Positions 18,910 to 29,955 of a stretch of 64,000 nucleotides of DNA are shown piece after piece. Positions within the stretch are counted from its first letter, which is position 1; the number at the start of each line of letters is the position of its first letter. The notes below the pieces were generated by a model that saw only the letters and a program-made list of their open reading frames with translations, was not told the DNA's origin and did not search any database. The stretch is from Cafeteria roenbergensis (lineage: Eukaryota > Sar > Bigyra > Bicosoecida > Cafeteriaceae): NCBI GenBank assembly GCA_008330645.1, contig VLTN01000043.1, forward strand, positions 1 to 64,000. Direction: 5' to 3'. A program made the translations under genes and the position numbers.

Positions 18910-20744
18910 ATGGGTGCGAATCCCCGGAGGGCACGGCCTGCGCAGGCATGGTCACCTTGGGCCGCGCCGGTCGTTGGCGTCGCGGCCTTGGCCGCGCTGG
19001 GGCTTCTCGCTTTTTTCATGACCTTCGGTGAGCGGCCCGCGGTGCTCAGCGATCCTGCCCGCTCGCCTCGCAACGCGAAGGCCCGGGCGCTTTGCACCAC
19101 GCACCTGCGCCAGGACTTGTTGGCTCCGTCGCGCTCGCAGGCGGGCCGACCGGCGCCGTGCGCAAGTCCGGCAGCTCAGTGGGAGGAGAGGCGACGTCCG
19201 TTTACGAGGGCGAGAAAGGCACTCGTTCCAACGACGCCCCCAGTGATGCTGAGATCCCTCATGCGGGGCCAGCCACTCCCATGGTGCGCAGTGTCTCGTT
19301 TATGGGCGGTGCGGACACTCGGGGCCCGGGGCTCGTCGCGGCCAGGTTCTCGTCGACAGAACTTTGCAAGCCTGGCTCCAGCGCTACCACGTTGGCTGCG
19401 GGCGGGCCCTCAGGCAGCCTCAAGCGCACCCAGCTGGCAGACGCCCAGATTCCCGCGTGCGCGGAGCAGCTCAACGGCGTGACCTGCATCCCAGCAAGCT
19501 GCCGGGAGGGCTTTGACGTCCCGTCCAAGGCTGGCACCGCCAGCGTGACGTCTGTTGAGCTCGAGTCCTCCCCGCCCGGCGCCGAGCAGTTTCCATCGTG
19601 GGTGACCCTCCCGTCGTGCGAGTCACTGAGGCAGTGCCCAGCCATGAGTGGGTGGCCGTCGCACCTGGCTTCGGTGTGCGCGTCGGACACGACGCTGGTG
19701 CACTGCCTGCACCAGCTCCCGCCCCCAGCCGACCCGCGCACGGTGGGCAAGGTGGACTTCGAGTACATCCCGTCGCCTCTGGAGTCGGAGTTCATCTCGT
19801 TGGTCGAGAAGGAGTACAAGGACCAGCCAAGCTCGGTTTGCGCTGTGCAGGACCGGTTCGCCGACATGTTTGGACAGTGGGCCACCAAAGCGGAGGCCGC
19901 GTGGGACAACCCCGCCATGATGTCGGTGTCAGACGCTTCAGTCGTCGCTGGCTGGTCCAAGGACAACAGCCAGCCGTTTTCGCTGATGCGCACCACGGTG
20001 ACCATGCCCGACGGGAGCACTCACACGTCGAGCCGCAAGATTGAGCCCATTGCCGGCATCCTTCGACACCCATGGGCCAACGATCCCAGTGGCCAGAGCT
20101 TTTGCAAGTCTGCAACCAGCGGACGCAACCTCTTTGACCACCGGTACGTGGTGCTAGACAGCCCGCGCGACCCCACGTTCGCCATGCGGTACCCAGGCCG
20201 CAAGGTGTTCATGGACTTGGGCGCGACCAAGTTTGGGGACCGGCCCAAGGACAGCCATGACACCACGATTGGCGACGCCCGCACGTACGAGGACATGTTC
20301 TCTCGCATGGGGGTGGAGTTTGACATGAAGATGGGGTGGGAGGTGAGGCCGTTCGGCCAGCAAGAGATCTTCGCCAACATGGCCAAGTACGACCCGACGC
20401 TGGTCGGCCGCACTTGCCACGCCGTCCGGCCAGCGGCGCCAGCGCCAGGCCATCTGGACAACGCTCTGGAGATCTTGGCCCAGATCTGGCGGCCAGGAGA
20501 CTACTTCGTCTTCAAGCTGGACATCGACACCCCGGAGGTGGAGGAGGCGTTCATGCGCGTCGTGCTGGACAAGTGCCCGCACGTCGTCGCGGAGCTCATT
20601 TACGAGGAGCACTGCAACGTTCCGGAGCTTGTCAAGTGCTGCTGGAACGGGCACTCAGGGTCTACCTCGCGCCAGTACGGGGCCGCGCTGAAGCGGTTCC
20701 AGCACCTGCGAAAGCTTGGCGTCCGCTCGCACTTCTGGGTGTGA
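18910..20744 (+). CDS. Membrane-anchored FkbM-like methyltransferase (2 exons, about 573 aa)
   Basis: Exon 1 is 18910-19027 (ATG at 18910) and exon 2 is 19141-20744; a 113-nt intron with GTGAGC donor and GCAG acceptor joins them in phase 1. Exon 1 supplies a short basic N-terminus and one hydrophobic segment (VVGVAALAALGLLAFFM), a signal anchor fitting a type II Golgi/ER membrane protein. A Ser/Gly-rich stem follows. The C-terminal half has VFMDLGATKFG (SAM-binding motif I, about residue 397), a middle block around WEVRPFGQQEIF, and VFKLDIDTPEVEEAF, the FkbM-family acidic block (about residue 493). FkbM-type enzymes methylate sugar hydroxyls or other small molecules; the substrate is unknown here. 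The MULE ends 136 bp upstream, so its promoter may be altered. It converges on the Tmc-like gene. Confidence 0.75.
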
Positions 20745-21107
20745 TTGCGGCCAAGTTCCACAAAACGCATTTTCAAGCGGCCGGCGTTTGCAACTCAGAA
20801 GAAGAGCGTGAAATGCCGTCCAGTCGCAAGACTGCGTCTCACACGTCCGCCAAACGCTGTTGGCCGCTGAGCACAGGTACGCCTGGCGCAACTGATGGCA
20901 CCAGGCAGGTTGGCACTCGCGAAACGCACACAACCACGCTGACCTATACGGACGTTGAGAGACGGCGTGCGAGTGCAAGACCAATGTTCACCTGATGGCT
21001 CAAGGTAGGCGCGGCGAGGGCCACACGGCGTCGCCCTCCGTGCCGTCCCGCAAGCGGCACCCTGGATGCCCGCGCGCTGTCAAGTGCACACCGGTCTGGC
21101 TAGCGAG
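20745..21107. other. Convergent intergenic region
   Basis: A 363-bp stretch between the stop of the methyltransferase and the stop of the Tmc-like gene, which are transcribed toward each other. It should hold both 3' UTRs. No conserved motif was recognised. Confidence 0.6.
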
Positions 21108-24100
21108 CTACTGACTCCCGGGTGTCTCGGGGCCGGTTGCCCTCGACGGCGAACCGGAGCTCTCTCTGGCGGCGTCTCCGGAGGCGAGCGCCATACCGTC
21201 ATCTGAATGTCTCGCATCCATTACCAGAGATCCTCTGTGCAATACCGATTTCTCTGCACGCCCCCCTTCAACTCTGCGCTTGCCACCGTCCTCTTGGGTC
21301 GCCGAGACCGTCTGCACGGGCGTGCTCCGGCTCCCTGTGCCCGCGCTGGCAACGCTGTCCGCGCCCTCCATTGCACCCGGCAGTGCCTTAAACTCGGTTC
21401 CTGCGCCGAAACTCCGCCCCAAGCTCGGCGCGTCCTCTGTCAAGTCGCGACTTGGGCCGGCATCCGCTGGCGTAGGATTCCGAGCGGAAAGCTTGGCCGA
21501 GCCGGCTGAGTCTCCCACAACGCTCTCCATGTAGGGCTGAACTTTGGAGCCCATGCTTCCATGTGACTCCGATGTCGGCAGAGCTGAAAGACGAGTGCGG
21601 GGCGCCTGGCCGCGTCCTCCCGGAGGCGCGACCGACGACGCCGTTGGCTGGACTGCAGAGTGGCGCTTCCGCGTGACCGGTCGATGCATCGCGCTCTCGC
21701 GCTTCCTCGCTGTGGAGCCCAGGGTGTCAGCGAGGCTCCGATGCGACTCCACGGCCTGCTCCATCTCGCGCACGCTCTCTGCGATTCGGGGGAATCCCAC
21801 AAGCACCTCGTCCGGGATCACCAGCAGCATGCGCCGGGTGGCCGTGACAATGCGTTCCACCCAAGTCAGCCGGGGCGAAAAAATCGTGACCACAGCCAAC
21901 AGGAACACGATGACGAAGGCAATAGTGAGATTCCGCTGACTGTCCCAGGTAGAGCTAATGTCGCCCTCAATGGAGGTCACGATGTCCTGTTCGAGCGACA
22001 GCATTGTCGCTCGGATCCACGGGTCGTACAGTCGCATTGCATTGCCGGCACCGGTCCTCGCCTCCTCAGCGTACGACGCCGCCTCTCGTTGCAGCTGGGC
22101 AGGATCCACCCCTGCCTGCGCAGCCCACGAGGCGTTGGCAGTGGCCCGTGCAAGCGTCTGCTCAGTTGCCCAGAGCCGGCGGAATGCGAAGTCGACGGCC
22201 CTGGTGACCGACCGGAGGCGCGACGTTGACACGCTGAACCCTCGCGACATGACCCCCTTGTGGGCGGTTGCGCATGACTCGGGCGAAACGATTCCCCGCT
22301 CCACGTAGTACGTCCCCTTGATGCCAAACATCACTGCCGGGCACGCGTCGATGTGAATGATGTCCTGCATGGGGCTGTGGGCCGGCAGCGGGTCGAGAGC
22401 AACGGACTCGCGACCGGTCTCGATGCGAAGCAGCTCTGCCAATGCAGACACCCCTCCGTGCTCGACGAGGCTCCCGCGGCGGATGAGGGCATCACGCTCC
22501 AGGCTGGCGCTGTCCAGCAGGAGCGCCTGAGCGGTGACGTTGTCGCGGGCGCTCGGCAGAAAGGCCGAGTCGGCCACAGTGAGGGCCAGCTTGTCGGCCC
22601 AGATGGACTGCTGCTGAAGGTGCACCAGTCTCTGGGAATCGATGGCTACTCGGTTGTGCATCGCGATATCCATGTAGTAGACGGCCACGAACCAGGCGGC
22701 GATGAGCAGGCTTGGGGCGAGATTGATGAGCAGAATCATGGTGCCGGTGCAAGAGGGGTCTCCCGTGCGGACCCCCTCCCGCCGCTCCTTCAGCAGGGTC
22801 GCTCTGATGCGGACGTCGCCTTTATGCACCAAGCCGGCGCGTCCGGCAGCACTGCCTCGTCGCCCTCCCGCCGCCACTTGCCGCCCTCGTGATTGGTGCG
22901 TGCTCCACCTGCGGGTGCCAGGGGCTCCACCTCCGACATCTGACACTCTGCCGGCCCTGGCGTCCTCGCGAGTCTCCCTCTGCGCCAAGGGCAAAGCATC
23001 GAGCTGGATCGAGGACCGGGTCGCGCGCCTGGAGCCCAGGTACCGCTCAACGGACACCCCATGAGCTGCTGCCTGATCCTCAGCCCAGTCCTGCTGCGCC
23101 ACCCGAGACATCCGCTCCACCATCAGCTGCCAGCGAATTTCCTCGCCCTCCTCCCTCTGTCTCTCCGCGCTGTCATCGCTGTCCTCCGCGACTCCCCTCC
23201 CCTCGGCCGCAAGGTTCCCCACTGCGCCAACCGTCTGTCGTCGGTGCTTGCGCAGCTTCAATTCTGCCCTGGAGGCCATGGCGGCAGCAAGTTTTCCGGG
23301 AACCTCATAGAAAATTTTCATCAGCGCAATTTGCTCCCTCCAGAGGTTTCGCGAGGCATACGTGCTCAGCAAGAGCTGGCCCACAACTGTGATGGTCATC
23401 ACTACGATGAAGGTCAGCAACTCAATGAATTCGATGGCGTTGATCTCCTGCCCCAAGGCCAGAATGCTCTGCAGCAGCGTCCCATTCACGGCGTTGCCGA
23501 TTGCTCCGCGGCCGTTGGCAAGGATGAAAGCGGCGCTTGGGTCGGACGTGGTGAATGACAGAAACGGCTGCTCCGATAGGTGCTGCAGCGCTTGCTGACA
23601 GGTTTGCAGAGCGTCGAAGAGGGGCATGTTGGCAACGCTGCTAAGACTGCTGCCCAGGCGCCGTGCGGGTGCCCTTGCATCCTCAGAGGGCGTCCCCTCT
23701 CGGGCAGCATCCATGGTAGCAACGGCCGAGCCCCGGCTGCGTGGCGACGCATCGCCCAGCGCTCGCGTGCCTGAGGCTGTTTCCGTCTTGACCGTCACCG
23801 CATCTCCCGACATGACTTGCGACAGCAGCTCCCCCCCAAGGGCCTGGATGTCAGAGAAGTAGTCTGTGACGGCATCGTCCATTCGATCGGGCAAGCGTAG
23901 CAACTGCGTCCACGTTGCGTTGAGATCCGTCACCGGCCAGCCGCCGCGGCCAGCTGCTCGGACTGCTGCTTCTGTGGAGAGCGTTTGCACTACCGCATGG
24001 GACTGGTGAAGAAGCTCGACAAGCTTTCCGGCATGCCGCAGCTCCGACACGTGTCGCTTCACTCGCGTGGCCCACGGGCCCAGAGCTGAGAGCGTGACTG

Positions 24101-27100
24101 CAACGAGGACGATGAACACGAGCGTGGTTGCCCACAAGACGCGCCTCATGAGCGTGACTCCACTCGACGGCCCCTTTGTCATGACGTCAAGCACTCGCTT
24201 CAGCGCACGGCGGAACGGGGATTGCTCAACTGCTTCCTCGTCCCCGCCAAAGTCTCCGTCTTGGCCAGGCGGCCGAGAAACAGCAGGCGTGGTGCCGGGG
24301 AGGGCCAGAGCAGTGGCACCGGCGGGCGAAGAGCTCAGCGCTGCGGTGAGGGGCGGCCTTCCGGCCGTTGCCGAAGCGTTGGGAACCAACCTAGTCCCAT
24401 ACTGCGAGGAGGCAGCAGCAGCTGTCGCATGCTTGGCCGCCTGGGGGGCAGCGCTCGCCGCAGCCCACTTGGCTGAAGCGACGTCTGCGCTGGAAGGGCC
24501 AGTGTCCCGTCTCTGCGGATGGTCCACACCATGCGAGCCTCTAGTCGTCAACACATGGTGCCCCACGCCCTCTTCTTCCCCCGATTCCTCGTCGGACGAA
24601 TCCACATTGGCGCTACTTGCAAACGCCACACCACGACGCTTCGGCGAGACAGGGTCTGCCGCCGAGACAGCCCCGCGCGCGGGCTCAGCCCCCCCTGCGG
24701 CCCGCGCCTGGTGTGCAGGGCCAGCGCTCGCCCGAAGCTGACTGCCGTGCTTGGCAAACGCGGGACACTGAGCCCCCCAGTGACTCGCGGGGCCTGTCGC
24801 GCCTGCTGGCCCCACTCCGGGCCTCCCGGGCACGTCCGCCCTCGTCCAGGCAATAAAGATCCCAGAGAGCATGTTGGGGTGTCGCTTGGGGAGGGCATAG
24901 CAGCGCACGATGACTGGGATCACCTGCGGCTCTACCCGCATCGTCGCGGGGTCCTGGTCGTCTTCGCCGTCCTCCCAGCCGCGTTGCCTTCCCGCGTTGG
25001 ACTCGTCCGAGTCGCTTCCCGCAGCGCCCATCGAATCCACGTCGCCGTCGCTGGACCTGCCCGTCAGCAGGCCAGCCATCCCAACGCCGCCAGCGTCGTC
25101 GGCGCCGGCGCCGGCGCCGACGTCCAGCAGACCCTCAGCGCTCACTGCCGCCACAGCGCCAGCCCCCTCCGACGGTTCCTCGCTTTCTTCCACGCAGGAC
25201 AGCCCGGCGTGCAAGCCCGCCCTCCTGCCCCCTGCCTTGGGAGTGTTCCCATCGTGTGAGAACGCCTCCACGCTCATGGCTCCGGTTGAGTCTGCCCCGT
25301 CGAAGTCGTCCTGGTGCAGCAGAGCTGGTACAAAGAGGTTGACACGCGTGGGGCCCGCATATGCCTGCCGCAGAGCCGGCGGGAACATGTCCAGGAAGAG
25401 AGGCAAGCCCGAGTGGGGGTGCGAGCTCCGTCCCTCCCCCGACACAGTGGCGGTGTCGTCGCCCTGCGCACCTGGAAGCACCGTGCCTGCAGCTGAGCGA
25501 GCGGAACCGGGCCTGACACTGTGTCCCTGCCTGCGCCGCGCGACGCCTTCGGGCCCGCCAAAGGCCGAGCTTGCGTTGGATTCTGCCCGGCGCATGGACC
25601 TCCCGTGGACGAGATTGCCTTGGCCAGCACCAGGAACGGGGAACGCGCCGTCCACCACCCCCCCCTGCCCGGCGGAGCCGAACAGCTCTGGGAAGACCAT
25701 GGCTGCAGGCACGCCTTGGTCGGAGAGCGCGTCCACCGGCCGCTGCAACGTCGCCGCCGTTTTGAGGCAGACGGAGAGGATCGAAAAGTCGAACGACTCG
25801 TCTCCCACGATGAGGAAGGACTCGTCAGCAATGAGCGGCGCAATGAGGCCGGTGAGCCTGGGGCGCATGTCATCCGCCGAGGGAGGCGTTTCCAGGATAC
25901 GGAAGCGAGCCGGGAAGAGGTAGCCCGCGGAGTGCTGCGCCACAAGCACGCGCGTGCTGTCCAGGAACTTGCTGGTGCCCGTCTGAGAGAAGGTGGCCAG
26001 GAGGGAGTCGTGGATGTCAGAAACGGGGCGAGGGATGATGACGTTGATGTTCGACCCGACCATGTTGCTGGAGCCGAAAATTCGAACGGCGGCCGTGTTC
26101 ACGCTCGTAATCTCGCCAAGACTGGCACGGTCGGTGCTGATGATGAAGGCCGCGTTCTGGTCGTCCGACGGAGAGAGGTCGTCGTCGGCGCGGGCATTGA
26201 ATGCCAGCGTGGCAATCCGTCGCTCCTTGATCCGCCGGTTGTTCTCCTCCACGCGCTGGGCGCGCTGCAGGAGGTCAGCGGCGGCGGTGGTATTGCCTGC
26301 TAGCTGCAGCTGGAAGTCGGCCGCGTAGGCCAGCGCCTCGGGCGACTCAGGACTGATGCGCAGCATCGCGTCGAACGCCTTGGCAGCACGACGCATAGCA
26401 TCGTCCAGCTTGGCTCCGAGCTCGGCATGGAGAAACCCAACGTCCATGGTGCGTCCAGACACATGCTTCATCAGCATCACGTGGACCGCGTAGCAGTCGG
26501 CTTGGGCCTCGAGCGCGGTGACCTTGTGCTGGTCGAACAACACGCGGTCCACCACGGACATGGAGCGCTTGCTCGGGTCGCCCTTGACCGAGTCAGCGCC
26601 GCTCTGCATGTCCTCCAGGCCCTGGAAGAAGAAGAAGTCAATGTCGAACGCGCGGCTGAGTGTGCGCGCTGTTGTCAGCGCCTGGCGCTCCTTGTAGTGG
26701 GAGAGCTGCACCGTGGACTTGTAGAACGTGGAGGCGATGGAGTGCGCGATGCCCACGCTCGCAAACAGATCCTCGAGCGCCTCGATCCCAGACACTGCCG
26801 AGGCCTCGAGCACGGAAAACCACGTTTCTCCTTCGCTGCTGGGCTTAATGCCCCACTTGCCCGCCTGCGCGCTCGGGGGCGCCTCGGCCCGAACCTCTCC
26901 GCTCGAGCCGGCAGACTCGCGCCGGCGCTTGGCAGCGCGCGCAGCCCGGAGGCGCTCCCGTGTCCACAGCACAACCATCCACATCGACGAGATGGTGTAC
27001 GGGTCGCGGATGGCGAGGGTCCGGTAGAAGTGCATGTACGCCGAGGCGAAGCCGAGCAGGCCGGCCACGGGCGTGCCAAGCAGCACAAGCAGCCCCACGT

Positions 27101-28794
27101 CTTGCGAGCCCTCGGACGCCCACACAATGGCGGCGCAGAGGCTCGCCCAGAGGAAGGAGCTGGCCATGCCCACGTGGGCTGCGTTCATGACCAAGTGCGC
27201 AAACGGCACCATGGTGAGGAACAGGACCAGCCAGAGGCCGCCCGAGACGACGAGGACCCCGACAAGCACCCACTCGGGCGCCGTCGACGTCCCGTAGGTG
27301 AGCGTTGCCGTCAGCGCCATTTTGATGACCAGCAGCAGCACGTCCGCTCGGCCGTGCGTGCGCGCGTCCAGCTGGGACGACGTCGGGACCCGGTCAATGT
27401 ACACGCTGCGGGAGAGGGGGGGGGGAGCGGCACGGGGCGGCGTGGCGGAGCTCAGGGCAGGCGTGGGTTCAGCGCGAAGCGCCTGGTTTCAGCGGCTCTC
27501 GGGTTGCCGGCAGCTCACCTGGCGACGGACAGCGACGCCCCGACGAAGAACGGCAGCAGCAGCAACACCACGACCGCAATCGAGATGTGCAGAGGTCTGC
27601 GGGGAGTCGGGGGGGGGGGCATCGGGAGCACCCCACGGGCAGCGTTGCGCTGGAGAGACTGGCTGCTGCGGCTTTGGCGGTGCGCCGAGAATCCCGGACT
27701 CCCGCCGCTGCGGGCGCCGCGCTCGAGGCCCGGGCTGCGCCCGCTCTCACCCGTAGCATTCGACGCCAGCGCCTCCCCACCACACCCCTTGGTCGCAGCC
27801 TAGCGCCTGGAGCAGCATCGAGGTCCACGGCAGGAAGAGCGACGTTGAGCTCAGCTTGGCCGTGGCGCGCAGCGTGCGCAGCAGGTAGGGGCTGTGCTTG
27901 GCGGCCTTGGATGCCACAGTGACGGCAACCACGACGGCCATGACAACAAAGGAGGTCACGCTCCTGCGGGGGGCAGGCACCCAGGGCAGGGCGCATGGCG
28001 GCGGTGAAATGGGCGGAGCCTTTCGCAGGGCGAGGCACGCGCCTTGAATGCGCCACAACGGCGCTGCCATGACATGGCTGGCCGACCGCTGCGATGCCAG
28101 GCGCAAGGCGGAATTTCCCCTCGTGCTCCAGGCCTCATTCGGCGGCCGCCGGCAGTGGCCCGGGCCGCACGGAGGCGGCAACCCGGCGGCGAGGCTGATT
28201 GCGGCGCAGGTGCACTGACACAAGTGCTCACAACAGCGCGACCGCGAAAAGCACCAAGAAGACAGTCTCGCCAAAGACCTGCTTGACCGAGTCCGGGTTC
28301 ACCACCGAGAGACCAAAGAGCAGCTCCGGCAGCGTGGACTGAACTGAGGCGCCCGGGAAGCGGCGCGCCAGCTCCAGGGCGACGGCGACTGCGAGGGTGA
28401 GGCGAGCGAGACGGGCAAAGGCGGCACGGAGTTCACGCTTGTCGTTGTCTCCGTGCGGTCTCCGCAAGGCAGACTGACGCGGGTGCCCAAGGCCGGCCGC
28501 AGCCTGGCGCGGCGGGTGTATCACCCGGCCGGGAGCGGCGGCAGGGGGAAGCAAGGTCCCCCGGGGGTGGGGGGGGACGAGGGGAGCGCTCACTGGGCAC
28601 GGTCAGAAGCTGCAGAAACGAGACGGCCTCCGAGGCCGCGACGGAAGACGAACTGGAGCGCGTGTCCTTGTTCACCAGCACCAGCACCTGCAGCCACGAG
28701 TGCTGGACCATGGCGAGCCATGCCTCGAGCGGGCTGACCCCGTGGCCGGCCATGCCGGCAACCGCGAGTGCCAGCTTGAGCGCCTCTGGAGCAA
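21108..28794 (-). CDS. TmcB-like PAS-domain multipass membrane protein (at least 4 exons)
   Basis: The main exon, 21108-27405 (stop TAG 21108-21110), encodes about 2100 residues. Upstream exons were placed by phase: 27751-27963 (GTGAGA donor to the CCGCAG acceptor at 27406; joins in phase 2), 28232 to about 28448 (GTGAGC donor, phase 2), and 28594 to about 28794. The last junction did not match in phase with a CAG acceptor, and the start codon was not found. The N-terminal exons hold hydrophobic helices (TSFVVMAVVVAVTVAS, ETVFLVLFAVALL). In main-exon numbering a PAS domain (AAFIISTDRASLGEITSVN) is at about 415-535 and further membrane segments are near 1090, 1335, 1560 and 1830, separated by long disordered loops. 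This is the layout of the tiny-macrocysts TmcB/TmcC family. Function is poorly known; the PAS and many helices suggest membrane sensing or signalling. It lies downstream of the dynein gene on the same strand. Confidence 0.75.
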
Positions 28795-29955
28795 CTGAAC
28801 CGCTCTGTGTGGCACGCGTCAACTCCTGGCGGCAAGCGCCCCAGAGGCTTCGACCGCTTCAACGTTCCGGGATGCACTCCCCCTGGCAAACGGCACCCGG
28901 GCCTAGGCGTAGCGATGGCGCCTGCAGCCAGCCGCTGTGGCGTGGTTGGGGCGGATGGACGGGGCGGGAGACAGAAATGCGGACGAGGATTCCCGCTCGA
29001 ACGGAACGCTGCCGCCAGCCTGCCTCGTGAGCCTGACCCCGGCCTTCTCGGGGCGCGCCCGTGCGTTTGAGCCGTGGGGGGCCACATGCCAGACAAGGCC
29101 ACGGGCCAATAGGGCGCCGCCAGCCATGGTGCGCCAGGCATTGCGTGCCGGCGATTCAGCCGCTGATTCACGCCGCAGCCGCACTCGCGGGCGTTGCTGG
29201 CGAGCCGAGAAGTGCGTTGACGCTGCACGAGCAGAGCGCTCGCCCAGCCACGGTTGTCGCTGTTTGGCGGGCGGGCAGCGGCAGTATCGAGCGGGACCCA
29301 CCCCGGCACGGTGGAAGAGCTCCACAAGCGCAGCCACAGCCAGGACACCCGAATTCCGAAGGGTGCTGGCGTCCGGTCTGGCGCCACGCCGCAGCTTGGC
29401 GCACACGACGACGTAGAGACTTGATCGCCGGCGCCCAAGCGTGCAATAGCTCCAGCCGCAAGGCCTGGGCTAAGGACGGGGTTCGACGATAACGCGCCGC
29501 ACATGCAGGCCACACTGCGCACGGGTCTGACGAACGACTGCCGCATAACAAGCTCCGGGCGGAAGCAGTGCACGCCACAGCGAGGCTTAAGCCTGCGGGG
29601 AGGGCCTGCTGCACCAAGTCGCCCTAGCCCGTCGCTCACCTCGTCCCGCGCGGCAGGGCTGGCGGGGCGGGGGAGGGGGGGGGGGGGCGCCCGCAGCAAC
29701 GCTGCCCAGGCTGCACGGGGTGATCGCGAATCATCAGAGTGGGCGGCGCTCCATGTGTGTTGGCCACGCGGATGTGTCTGGCGCGCAGCGCGACGATGCG
29801 GGTTCGCACTGCAGACCAAGCAGTGTGTGCATGTGCACGCCTGTCGACCACGGTGGACAGCGATTTCGGCTGCAAAGCAAGCGACTGCAAATTCCTACGG
29901 AGGCGCTAATGTCAGGCGCGGCTGCAAGCAAGCTGTCGCTGGCGGCGTTGCCACG
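28795..29955. other. Region between dynein stop and first recognised Tmc exon
   Basis: The region is about 1.16 kb, GC-rich, and contains a long G tract at 29670-29690. A 409-codon open minus-strand frame spans it, but only its downstream end (about 28594-28794) is recognisable as a Tmc exon. The missing N-terminal exon and promoter of the Tmc-like gene are expected here; I could not place them. Confidence 0.45.
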
